Assembly: GCA_023421505.1 (NCBI GenBank)
Contig: JAEZTJ010000082.1
Location: 1-64,000 of the forward strand
From: Bacillota bacterium
Lineage (GTDB): Bacteria > Bacillota > Clostridia > Lachnospirales > Lachnospiraceae
Length of the DNA: 64,000 bases
Reading direction: 5' to 3'
Below, piece by piece: positions 15,977-24,261 of the stretch. The number at the start of each line of letters is the position of its first letter. Position 1 is the stretch's first letter. The notes beneath the pieces were generated by a model. The model saw only the letters and a list, made by a program, of their open reading frames with translations. It did no database searches and was not told the DNA's origin. The position numbers and the translations under genes were made by a program.

Positions 15977-17254
15977 TTATTTTTGTGTTCCACCCGCTGT
16001 TTCTACATAGCGAACTGTTTTTACCCATTTGACCTCCCGCTTAAGAACATGATCCAGAAAGCTTTGAAAAATTGCATTCGCCACCACCAATACCCACAGC
16101 TTTGAATAGGTAAACAACATAACCAGAATTAATAATGCGGAGGATATATTAAATTCATTCTCTTCTCCTGCCAGGGTAAGAAGTATATTCATTACGAATA
16201 CAACAACAGCCATCCCCCATAGGATAGTAGAAAAGCCGCTTAAGGATACATGCACATACCCAAGGATTCCAAGAAAAAAGATTAAGTCAGAAAAAACAAG
16301 TGAGGAAAGCATCAGGATATAAACAATTAAATAATATAAAACATCCACCCGCATTGAGCCACCGGCCTTGTCAAATAAAAATTTAAAATTCTTTATAATC
16401 ACATAAATATTTCCTTTAGCCCATCTGGTTCGCTGCTTGAACCAAACAGAGAGCAGATGCGGCTCCTGCTCCCAGGTTACCGCCTGGGGTATCATTTTTA
16501 TATAATAGCCCATCCTGTAGATTCGAAAACTAATCTCCGTATCCTCAGAGAGTGCCCTTGCGTCCCAACCGCCAATCGCTTCGATAATACTTCTTCGAAT
16601 TACAAAGTTAGTACCCGGAATAGTACAGAGCTTAAAGTAAAAATAACGCCCTGCCTGATTCATGCACTGATAAGCCAGCGTTTCAATATTGACAAAGCGG
16701 GACAGAATGCTTGCGTTCCGGTTTCTGGTTCGAAATTTACCGATTACGGCTCCGATCTTATCGTCTGACATTAGATTTTCTACTAAAAGCTTAAGTGCCT
16801 TAGGCTCTGGAGTATTATCCGCATCATAGATTGCTATTACACTCCCTCCGGCAACGGAAAAGCCTATATTTAAGGCATTCGATTTCCCCTTTCCTCCAGA
16901 AAGGTCATCGGTATTGATTACAATCAGCCTTCTCTCAGGATAGCTATCCTGCAACTTTTCCAATACCGCCTTTGAATTATCTGAGGAATTATCATTGATC
17001 ACAATGATTTCATACATTTCCTTCGGATAATCAAACTGAAGCAACGAAAGTATCGTCCGTTCAATGACTAAGCTCTCATTATGGGAAGGTACCAGAATGG
17101 ATACAAACGGGTATTTTTTAAGAGGTATCCGTCCATCCGTCTTTTTTATCTTAAGATAATAAAGTACTCCTCCAATCGTTAATACGATATTTATGGTCAT
17201 CACAGTCCAGATTGCATAAATTGAATATAGCGACAAAATATCAGCCCAGGTCAC
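15977..17254 (-). CDS. Processive family 2 glycosyltransferase (exopolysaccharide synthase)
   Basis: This is the likely polymerising enzyme of the operon. In 425 residues it has one N-terminal helix, a cytosolic GT-A domain and three or four C-terminal helices. The processive GT2 signatures are complete: D144-A-D146 (DxD), GTNFVIRR, S236-E-D-T (TED-type catalytic base) and Q274-R-T-R-W278 (QxxRW). It is shorter than BcsA and has no PilZ domain, so c-di-GMP control must come from another protein. The GTG start follows the stop of the DUF2334 gene with no gap, with AAGGAGGG just upstream, so the two are coupled. Confidence 0.88.
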   Translation of the reverse strand: MTWADILSLYSIYAIWTVMTINIVLTIGGVLYYLKIKKTDGRIPLKKYPFVSILVPSHNESLVIERTILSLLQFDYPKEMYEIIVINDNSSDNSKAVLEKLQDSYPERRLIVINTDDLSGGKGKSNALNIGFSVAGGSVIAIYDADNTPEPKALKLLVENLMSDDKIGAVIGKFRTRNRNASILSRFVNIETLAYQCMNQAGRYFYFKLCTIPGTNFVIRRSIIEAIGGWDARALSEDTEISFRIYRMGYYIKMIPQAVTWEQEPHLLSVWFKQRTRWAKGNIYVIIKNFKFLFDKAGGSMRVDVLYYLIVYILMLSSLVFSDLIFFLGILGYVHVSLSGFSTILWGMAVVVFVMNILLTLAGEENEFNISSALLILVMLFTYSKLWVLVVANAIFQSFLDHVLKREVKWVKTVRYVETAGGTQK

Positions 17255-18859
17255 TTATGTCTCCCTCCTTTTATCCAGCAGAAATTTTCTTCTGTTCAGC
17301 CGTCTGGTACGAAGCATAAGTGTAAGAAAGCCTAAAGTAGATATGAGTACGATAAGGACCAGCTTATTGTTTAATTCCTTTAAATCTGTAAAAATCCATT
17401 GGAAAACTCCGTTTTTATAATCAAAATTCTTATCCTCCGTAAAAGGTATATACTCAAGAGATAGCTTTTCTTTATTCAAGTAGGCCTGTCTGTTCTTCGT
17501 ATAAAAGTAAAGATTATCAGCATAAACAATATGCTCCATTTCCCACAAATCCTTCATCGGAGGAGCAAGTAGCTGAAAGCCCTTAATCTTTTTCTTGATT
17601 TGATCAATACTGTCTGCCATATCGAGATAGCAGGCTGTCGAATGCTCCGTAAACTTACTTTCGCCCTGCTGATCTAGACAAATAGCCGGTGCGATTATTG
17701 CATGACCGTCCTGATATACCGTATTGAAGCTTTCCTTTAGTGGAAGGATCTCAAAGTCTTTATCCTGATAAAAAAATACGGTAGAATACCTCTTTAATAT
17801 CTCCCTTCCCGCCTGTGTAAACATAAATCGTTCTGGAGCCTCTATTCCAAGCGGGTATACCCCCTTGTTCGTATAGGCTTCGGTTGCAATGGTAAGATAC
17901 TTCCATACCTGTTCTACCTTATCTTCCTCCTGCTGTAGGATTGGAGCATGCATGATTATGGAACCTCCGTTTGCCTGAGCATAGCGCAGTATGTCACAAA
18001 ATCTCTGCATTGAGGGATAATCCCCATTTTCATAGATAGGCATTACCGATATGACAAAGGGAATTTTAAGCTTAATAAAATACTCAACCACTTCCAGTAA
18101 TTTTTCAGGCGGAATAAATGGATATACCTCATTCAGTACAATATACTGTGAGTAAGTATGAGGTTCACCCTGATAGGGCCATAACCACTTTGCTACTTCT
18201 CTCGTAAAAGAAGCTTCGATTAAAGCTTCGGTCAAATCAGTAATTGGAAGATAAATAAAATCCTCATAGCCGGAATATAAACCGGCAGTTACTTCTGTAG
18301 CGATAGTACCCCTAGTATAGGTCAAGCCGCCCTGCAAGAATAAGCCGTCTTGTAGGTTAACCAGTGCAGAAAATTCTTTCTTTTCTGTAAACTCGTAGGA
18401 AACGCCTGCAACCTCTGCCGGTGTCTTAGTTGTTATAACCGGAAAGCGCTTTGCCAAAATAAACCTCTGTACACCGCCGCTTCCAATCATAAATATTTTA
18501 TGCTTTTTGCTGATAAGCTTAGGAATAAAGCCCTCAGAAGAACTCTCTATGTTATAGCATATAATAGCGACGTATTGATCAACTACGGTCTCTGCTTTTT
18601 CTATAGGAAGATATACCACACTATGCTGCAGATAAGTAAGTATTTTTACGATAATTTGAATATTGGTTATCTCCTGCTTGGATGGATTTTGTTGATAGAC
18701 CAGTAATATTTCAGCCTTTGGTATCTCCTCCGTGCTTTTATCAGCTGTTTTCTCCTCTTTTATTTCCCCTGCTGCTTCCTTAAGTGGAATTAAGATCATA
18801 AGAATTGTCAGAATTAAGAATATTCCTGCCTTAAACCTAGACATCATACTGCAGCTCAC
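17255..18859 (-). CDS. DUF2334 (polysaccharide deacetylase-like) membrane-anchored protein
   Basis: This 534-residue protein has an N-terminal hydrophobic signal/anchor and a C-terminal membrane helix. Residues about 280-410 form a DUF2334 domain of the NodB/TIM-barrel type. YIVLNEVYPFIPPEKL, FVISVMPIYENGDYP, GGSIIMHAP and GIEAPERFMF stand where metal and catalytic residues lie in carbohydrate esterase 4-like proteins. The canonical DD motif is replaced by NE. It may deacetylate or bind the exported glycan outside the cell, or it may be a pseudo-enzyme. It overlaps the degenerate GGDEF gene by 23 bases and abuts the synthase gene. Confidence 0.68.
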   Translation of the reverse strand: MSCSMMSRFKAGIFLILTILMILIPLKEAAGEIKEEKTADKSTEEIPKAEILLVYQQNPSKQEITNIQIIVKILTYLQHSVVYLPIEKAETVVDQYVAIICYNIESSSEGFIPKLISKKHKIFMIGSGGVQRFILAKRFPVITTKTPAEVAGVSYEFTEKKEFSALVNLQDGLFLQGGLTYTRGTIATEVTAGLYSGYEDFIYLPITDLTEALIEASFTREVAKWLWPYQGEPHTYSQYIVLNEVYPFIPPEKLLEVVEYFIKLKIPFVISVMPIYENGDYPSMQRFCDILRYAQANGGSIIMHAPILQQEEDKVEQVWKYLTIATEAYTNKGVYPLGIEAPERFMFTQAGREILKRYSTVFFYQDKDFEILPLKESFNTVYQDGHAIIAPAICLDQQGESKFTEHSTACYLDMADSIDQIKKKIKGFQLLAPPMKDLWEMEHIVYADNLYFYTKNRQAYLNKEKLSLEYIPFTEDKNFDYKNGVFQWIFTDLKELNNKLVLIVLISTLGFLTLMLRTRRLNRRKFLLDKRRET

Positions 18860-19727
18860 TTTCTACCTTCTGCTTAAAACCAATCACATCTTTTCCATGT
18901 AGCTCAGGCGAGTATTGAAGGTAACCAAATTGGAACTCCACCTTAATAATCTTATCCTTTATGATTTCCGGCATTGCATCAACTGCGGTAAGCTTTTTTA
19001 GTAATCTATTCTTTACGATCAGTGCATCAACCCCCTTGCAATTAAGTAGGATTGCAAGGGATCCCCTTTCATCAATCGCATAAATTCGATCTTCGACACG
19101 CAGGGTATCCTGTACGTTTAATGCAATCTTCTGCTTAAGAATTTCCATATTTGATTTCCCCAGTATTTTTGATAGCTCTGCTTTATATCTAAGGGATAGG
19201 ATCATTAATGTAATATCCATATTTCTTCTGGCAGCTAATGCGATCTGTCCCTGTAAATCCAGATAAAGGCTCTTTAGATTATAAAGACCTGTTAATGGAT
19301 CAATCAGAACCAATTTTACGACCTGTTCATTAAGGTAATCAATTTCCGATTCTAAAAGTGACGTCCTGTTAACAAAGAGACTCATTGCTCCGACCGCTAA
19401 AAGCGGATAGATAATCCATGCAAACTCTGTAGTTAATATAAGCATTCCATAGATATAGCTGGTAAAAAGCTTGTATACAGAATATATAATAACCTGTAAG
19501 CCCGCACATATGACTGATATAACGGTCATTCTAAAGGCGGCAAACAGCATAGCCATATAGGAGATAAGTAGTAGAATTACAAATTCCAGCTTCCTTTCCT
19601 CCGGAGCAAGAATCATGAGCAGTATTCCGATAAATAAAACCGCAATCAGAAAAAACATACCGATGTCCTGCTTTAGAAAGCTTAACCTATGATTATGATA
19701 AACGTTCTGCTTTAACAACCTTCTCAT
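18837..19727 (-). CDS. Membrane protein with degenerate GGDEF domain and intact I-site (c-di-GMP receptor)
   Basis: This 296-residue protein has four or five membrane helices (about 20-118), a short coiled-coil linker (about 122-142, LLESEIDYLNEQVVKL) and a GGDEF-fold domain opening with DPLTGLYN. The active-site GGDEF is replaced by D219-E-R-G-S223, so cyclase activity should be lost. R210-V-E-D213 lies exactly five residues upstream, the position of the RxxD c-di-GMP-binding I-site. Degenerate GGDEF receptors of this kind (PelD, and Listeria PssE as I recall it) switch on exopolysaccharide synthases. The gene overlaps both neighbours. The binding claim rests on motif and spacing. Confidence 0.8.
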   Translation of the reverse strand: MRRLLKQNVYHNHRLSFLKQDIGMFFLIAVLFIGILLMILAPEERKLEFVILLLISYMAMLFAAFRMTVISVICAGLQVIIYSVYKLFTSYIYGMLILTTEFAWIIYPLLAVGAMSLFVNRTSLLESEIDYLNEQVVKLVLIDPLTGLYNLKSLYLDLQGQIALAARRNMDITLMILSLRYKAELSKILGKSNMEILKQKIALNVQDTLRVEDRIYAIDERGSLAILLNCKGVDALIVKNRLLKKLTAVDAMPEIIKDKIIKVEFQFGYLQYSPELHGKDVIGFKQKVESELQYDV

Positions 19728-21267
19728 CCTCCATCCTGAAGATTTTCAGTCTGGTTATCCACTGGGTACTAATGAAAAATACTAATAAATCAAGGGATGA
19801 CCCTAATAAAAATGTATGCTGCGCAAGTTCCGCATCTCCACTTTTTACAATGGCTATCGCTGCCTGCGATAAACCCATCAGTGTTATCATTACCGGAAAA
19901 GTGAGTAAGGAATTTACTCTTTCCTCCGCCAGTGATGATTTACTTCTTCTGTAATAGTAGTTAAGAAGGAAGGCTGCGAAATTCAATACCAGCAGATATC
20001 CAACCGTACCGGGTGCAAATCTCACCTTAAAATTACTCCAACCGGACCAGAAAAAACCCTGAGCCATCTTAGGCATACCCGCACTCTTTTCATAATTACC
20101 ACAGTAGCTTCTTCTAAGGCTTGCCATATTCTTAACCGCTACATCAAGCATTCTTAAGAAAAGCACCGGATGCTTTATATAATAGATCACTACATCCTTC
20201 GTCTTATATTGATCATAAAACTCCTTCTTAAGCTGTTCATTATCCACTACAACAAAGGGATAAGGATTATAAGCCGAGGTCTTAGCTAGAATCGCAAAGG
20301 AAGGATTGATTCCAAACTCCCTCAAAGCAGCTTCCGGATTTGGTGCCTCAAATAGGACCCCTCTTGTCATGGCGTGATATTTACTGGTAAGGTTAAAATC
20401 CTCTTCCATACTATAGTAAGCAAACATCGCTGCTGCACTTAAGAATATTGAAAGAAAAATACAACTCGCTTTCCATTTGAAGCTCCTATGATAAAAGAAT
20501 GCAGCAATACAAAAACCCGCCAAAACAAAACCGATTACACTACATTGTTTTCTGGATAAGCATAACAGGCTGCCGAATACTCCAATTAGAAAAAGGCTTA
20601 AGTAGCTGCATTTCCGAATATTCATACGAAGTATTGCAGCAAGAAAATAAAGGCTGCAGATACTCCAAAGCGCCTCAGGATATAAGGAATTGAAATAGCT
20701 GACATATGATATGTCTGCAAAGATAAATACCGAAAGAGCCGCTACGGTAACTACCTCAGAAAAATAATAGATCCACCTGCAGGCATACTTAATAAGTAAA
20801 TAAATTGCCGGAATATATAATAAATAGTAAAGCAAGGCCAAAAATCGAATATCAAAATATTGGTCCCCCGTAAGAAGGGTATCTATAAGAATTGCTCCCT
20901 TAACAAAGATATCCTGCGAGTTTTTAATCTTCCTGTTTCCTAGTGAAGTAGTTTCAATTCTATATCTTTTAATAAAGTAATTATTATAAATATCTTCAGG
21001 CTTTGTCTCCGTATAGACCAGTCCCGTGTGCTGCAGCACCCTATAAAGGGAACCATCGTCTGCTACTCCCTTATACGGAGGTATAAACAGCAAAGCTACC
21101 ATAATCATTCCAGCCGCTAAAGAAGCAACAAGAGCAATTTTACCGGAGGAATATCTGTCCTTCATGAATATATTTATCCTGCCTCTTCGATCAAGAAGTC
21201 TACGACAGATACTGTGGATGCTTTTATATAGTTTACGGATACGTGTTACCTTATCTTCCCCCTGCAT
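19693..21267 (-). CDS. Polytopic membrane protein of exopolysaccharide operon
   Basis: 524 residues with roughly 11-12 membrane helices and a large extracytoplasmic loop near the N terminus, which includes GVADDGSLYRVLQHTGLVYTE. The acidic pair in that first loop and the overall layout recall GT-C glycosyltransferases, but I cannot assign a family. It overlaps the degenerate GGDEF gene by 35 bases and lies 185 bases after the GT2 gene, with a palindromic element between. It is probably an accessory membrane enzyme of the same glycan pathway. Confidence 0.6.
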   Translation of the reverse strand: MQGEDKVTRIRKLYKSIHSICRRLLDRRGRINIFMKDRYSSGKIALVASLAAGMIMVALLFIPPYKGVADDGSLYRVLQHTGLVYTETKPEDIYNNYFIKRYRIETTSLGNRKIKNSQDIFVKGAILIDTLLTGDQYFDIRFLALLYYLLYIPAIYLLIKYACRWIYYFSEVVTVAALSVFIFADISYVSYFNSLYPEALWSICSLYFLAAILRMNIRKCSYLSLFLIGVFGSLLCLSRKQCSVIGFVLAGFCIAAFFYHRSFKWKASCIFLSIFLSAAAMFAYYSMEEDFNLTSKYHAMTRGVLFEAPNPEAALREFGINPSFAILAKTSAYNPYPFVVVDNEQLKKEFYDQYKTKDVVIYYIKHPVLFLRMLDVAVKNMASLRRSYCGNYEKSAGMPKMAQGFFWSGWSNFKVRFAPGTVGYLLVLNFAAFLLNYYYRRSKSSLAEERVNSLLTFPVMITLMGLSQAAIAIVKSGDAELAQHTFLLGSSLDLLVFFISTQWITRLKIFRMEDEKVVKAERLS

Positions 21268-21287
21268 ATATTACCTCGAAAATTGAT

Positions 21288-21428
21288 AATTGCGAAACTC
21301 ATTAACTGTAAATATTGTATACACTTTAGATACTATTCCGAAGCGGAAGTTAAGCCCGAAGGAGCGTAGGAGCGAAGGAATATGTATCTAATGTGTATAC
21401 AATAAATAAGACTATATCGTTTCGCAAT
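21288..21428 (+). repeat. Palindromic element copy 2 (inside exopolysaccharide operon)
   Basis: This full copy of about 141 bp has ends AATTGCGAAAC and GTTTCGCAATC. Its inner arms differ from the other copies (CACTTTAGATAC with GTATCTAATGTG instead of CAGCATATAC with GTATATGCTG), yet they still pair. It sits between the GT2 gene and the 524-residue membrane protein gene. Confidence 0.88.
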
Positions 21429-21451
21429 CACCTCAAAAATATAATTGCCAA

Positions 21452-22423
21452 TTAATCCTGATGCTCTGTCAAATCTGCTTCATGCAGAAAACTTTCTATA
21501 AAATACTTTGGCCGTTTCTTTGCTTCCAGATAAATCTTACCGATATACTCGCCTACAATTCCAAGCGATAACAGGATTAGTCCTCCGATTGCCCATACTG
21601 ACACTGCCACACTGGCCCAGCCAACTATCGTATGACCGGTTAAATATCTAGTAAAAATATATATGAGCATCAGAAGGCTAAAGGAAAAGATTGTAACCCC
21701 GATAGCCGAGATAATACGGATGGGTTGTATGCTAAAAGAAGTAATACCCTCCCAGCCAAAGGTTAACATTCGTTTCAGTGAATATTTTGTTTCTCCCGCA
21801 AAACGTGTTCCTCTCTCATAGGCGACTATATCAGTCCGATAGCCAATCATCGGTATGATACCTCTTAAAAATAAATTAACTTCTCCAAATTGCTCCAGCC
21901 CTTCTAATGCGCGTTTATTCATAAGCCTAAAGTCTGCATGATTATAGATAAGCTTAACGCCTAACCGGTTCATCAGCCTGTAATAGGCTTTTGCTGATAC
22001 CCTCTTGAAGATGGTATCACTTCTTCTATAGCTTCGTACTCCGTATACAATATCACAGCCCACTAAGTATTTATCAATCATCTCTGGGATGGCACTTATA
22101 TCATCCTGTAAATCCGCATCCATTGTAATTACCATATCTGCATAATTCTTAGCTGTCATTATTCCAGCGATCAGTGCATTCTGATGCCCCCTGTTATTAC
22201 TTAAGTTTAGGCCACAATAAAATTTATCAGCTTGATATAATTTCTCTATCAACTCCCAAGTATGGTCAGTAGACCCATCATTCACAAATAGAACATGGCT
22301 GTTTTGATGAATTTTACCCTGATTGATTAAGTCACTTGATTGCTTTTTAAGCCTTGCTGCGGTTTCCTTAAGTACTTCCTGTTCGTTATAGCATGGTATT
22401 ACTATGTATAAGCAATTATTCAT
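21452..22423 (-). CDS. GtrB/DPM1-like family 2 glycosyltransferase
   Basis: The protein (323 residues from the ATG at 22423) has a GT-A domain with IVIPCYNEQE, VNDGSTDHTW and MDADLQDD, followed by two C-terminal membrane helices. This is the pattern of enzymes that move a sugar onto polyprenyl phosphate for use outside the membrane. It would feed the GT-C-type proteins of the same operon. It is the first gene of the operon. The start at 22423 fits the family but has a poorly spaced ribosome site; an in-frame TTG at 22456 adds 11 unconserved residues. Confidence 0.85.
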   Translation of the reverse strand: MNNCLYIVIPCYNEQEVLKETAARLKKQSSDLINQGKIHQNSHVLFVNDGSTDHTWELIEKLYQADKFYCGLNLSNNRGHQNALIAGIMTAKNYADMVITMDADLQDDISAIPEMIDKYLVGCDIVYGVRSYRRSDTIFKRVSAKAYYRLMNRLGVKLIYNHADFRLMNKRALEGLEQFGEVNLFLRGIIPMIGYRTDIVAYERGTRFAGETKYSLKRMLTFGWEGITSFSIQPIRIISAIGVTIFSFSLLMLIYIFTRYLTGHTIVGWASVAVSVWAIGGLILLSLGIVGEYIGKIYLEAKKRPKYFIESFLHEADLTEHQD

Positions 22424-22491
22424 CCTCAAACCAGTGCGCCTTTCACTCTTAATCAATTAAGGCATTATCAATGTTGTTTTTATTTGTTAAA

Positions 22492-22520
22492 ATTATACAA
22501 TCTATTATGTCAATTGTCAA
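22492..22520 (-). promoter_or_regulatory. Consensus SigA promoter of exopolysaccharide operon
   Basis: On the minus strand TTGACA, exactly 17 bases and TATAAT form a perfect vegetative promoter, 70 bases ahead of the first gene. No operator is obvious, although a second TTGACA overlaps the spacer. Control by c-di-GMP is then more likely after translation. Confidence 0.75.
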
Positions 22521-22573
22521 TAATTTACAGTTCAACAAGGTAACTTTCTATTTTCCTCTCGTCGACATTCAAA

Positions 22574-22596
22574 AAGGGAGACCTTTCGTCTCCCTT
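22574..22596 (-). terminator. Terminator of the long hemicellulose operon
   Basis: A perfect 9-bp stem AAGGGAGAC/GTCTCCCTT with a 5-base loop, followed on the minus strand by TTT. It lies about 80 bases after the first GH51 gene and just ahead of the exopolysaccharide promoter. Confidence 0.75.
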
Positions 22597-22677
22597 AGTG
22601 GATATAACAAGTATTTTCTTATTTCTTCAGATTGATTTATAGCTTAACAAAACCATCTCTATTATACTGCCACGCTG

Positions 22678-24204
22678 CTATTTTACGCGATAACGAAGTA
22701 CATTCCAGCTAAGCGGAGGCAACACCACAGTGCCCTTTATTTCAATATTTTTAGGTATAATTCTCTCCGGATTTTTTACTGAATTTACTGCAAGAGGCTG
22801 ATCGTCCTGAAGCTGAATATGTGAAATGAGCTCCGCCTGTTCAAATTGAAGTCTGCAATCAAGCTCGGTAGCTTCACGCAAATCCAAATTAACAGCAAAT
22901 ATCGTAACGATACCGTTCTCTTCATCATAAACACTTGCGGTCTGAATATAGGGCATTTCACCTTCCGCTTCAGTTTTTTTCATAGGGCTATAAAGAGCTG
23001 ATCGAAGTGCGATTCCCTTAGCATAGGTGGCTGCCTGCAAAAACGGATAAAATGTGGTTTGCTTAAATGCGCCTCCCTCAGGGTCGACACCTAACATGCT
23101 GCCAATAACAATGGACTGACATGCAATTTTAACCCTATCGCATTTATTAATGAAAGTAATTAGAATACTTCCAAATAATACTGCGTCGATTAGATTCATT
23201 TCTGATACACGTTTTCCACTTTCCGTTATATTACGCTCACTCCAATCAAGTCCTTTTGCTTTCGCAGTCTGGCTGGAGATTATACCCCACTCATCAAAAC
23301 AGATATTAATAGTTTTATCAGAATATTTTAGCCCCTTTACATAATCAGCGGCTGCACAGACAGTATCTATAAAGCTTGTCATATCTTTGGATATACAAGG
23401 CAGATCCTCCGGAGTAAACTGGGCGGGAAACATGGTTCCCTTAACGCTTTCCGGATCATAACTATAATATCGATGAATTGAAAGGTAATCAATATTCTCA
23501 TAGCACTGTTCTAAGACTACGCGGTCCCACTCAGGATAAGTAGGATGAGTTTTATCATTCGCACAGCTTCCGCAGGCTACAAGCTCAATATCCGGGTCTA
23601 CGATACGCATTTGTTTTGCCGTTTCATATGCAATACGCCCATATTCCTCTGCTGTTTTTTCACCCAACTGCCAGGTGCCATCCATTTCGTTACCCAGACA
23701 CCACATTTTGATGTTATGCGGATTATCCCGCCCATTTTGTTTCCGTAAATCACTAAAATATGTTCCACCCTCCAGGTTCGTATATTCGATCTCATAGGAG
23801 GCCTCTTCCGGTGTGCCTGTACCAAGATTAACGGCAAGAATAGGCTCTGCCCCTGCTTTCTTTACCCAATCCGTATACTCATCAATGCCCATATGATTGT
23901 TATCTATTCTCTTCCAGGCCTTCTCGAATCGGGCAGGACGAGATTGTTTTGGCCCAATTCCATCCATCCAATGGTAACCTGATACCAGATTTCCTCCCGG
24001 ATACCTGATCGCCGTTGATTTAAGCTCCCTCATCAGCTCAAGAATATCCTTACGAAAACCTTGCTCATCTGCTGCCGGATGATTAGGATTATAGATACAG
24101 CCATATACGATATCATGAATGGATTCAATAAATGTACTAAATATTCGACTGTCGACCTTGCCTATCTGATAGTCCTTATCGATTTTAAGTCTGGCTTTTT
24201 TCAT
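22678..24204 (-). CDS. GH51 alpha-L-arabinofuranosidase (divergent)
   Basis: 508 residues, cytoplasmic (no signal peptide). It removes alpha-L-arabinofuranose from arabinoxylan- or arabinan-type oligosaccharides. RYPGGNLVSGYHW, WCLGNEMDG with acid/base E173, and CFDEWG with nucleophile E305 are present. The N-terminal motif usually read as GSFIEHLGRAVY is changed here to STFIESIHDIVYGCIY. Because that region lines the subsite next to arabinose, the specificity may differ from the GH51 at 46827. It is the last gene of the minus-strand operon, 57 bases after the unclassified 729-residue protein. Confidence 0.9.
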   Translation of the reverse strand: MKKARLKIDKDYQIGKVDSRIFSTFIESIHDIVYGCIYNPNHPAADEQGFRKDILELMRELKSTAIRYPGGNLVSGYHWMDGIGPKQSRPARFEKAWKRIDNNHMGIDEYTDWVKKAGAEPILAVNLGTGTPEEASYEIEYTNLEGGTYFSDLRKQNGRDNPHNIKMWCLGNEMDGTWQLGEKTAEEYGRIAYETAKQMRIVDPDIELVACGSCANDKTHPTYPEWDRVVLEQCYENIDYLSIHRYYSYDPESVKGTMFPAQFTPEDLPCISKDMTSFIDTVCAAADYVKGLKYSDKTINICFDEWGIISSQTAKAKGLDWSERNITESGKRVSEMNLIDAVLFGSILITFINKCDRVKIACQSIVIGSMLGVDPEGGAFKQTTFYPFLQAATYAKGIALRSALYSPMKKTEAEGEMPYIQTASVYDEENGIVTIFAVNLDLREATELDCRLQFEQAELISHIQLQDDQPLAVNSVKNPERIIPKNIEIKGTVVLPPLSWNVLRYRVK

Positions 24205-24261
24205 ATGTAATTGTCCTTTCTATGGAAGATAAAATAACCCGGAAGCTTCTGGTCTTATCCT

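Noticed and set aside
15977..17254. BcsA-type cellulose synthase with PilZ domain
   Set aside because: The synthase motifs are present, but the protein ends after the membrane helices and there is no PilZ domain.
18837..19727. Active diguanylate cyclase
   Set aside because: The GGDEF motif is replaced by DERGS, so catalysis is not expected.
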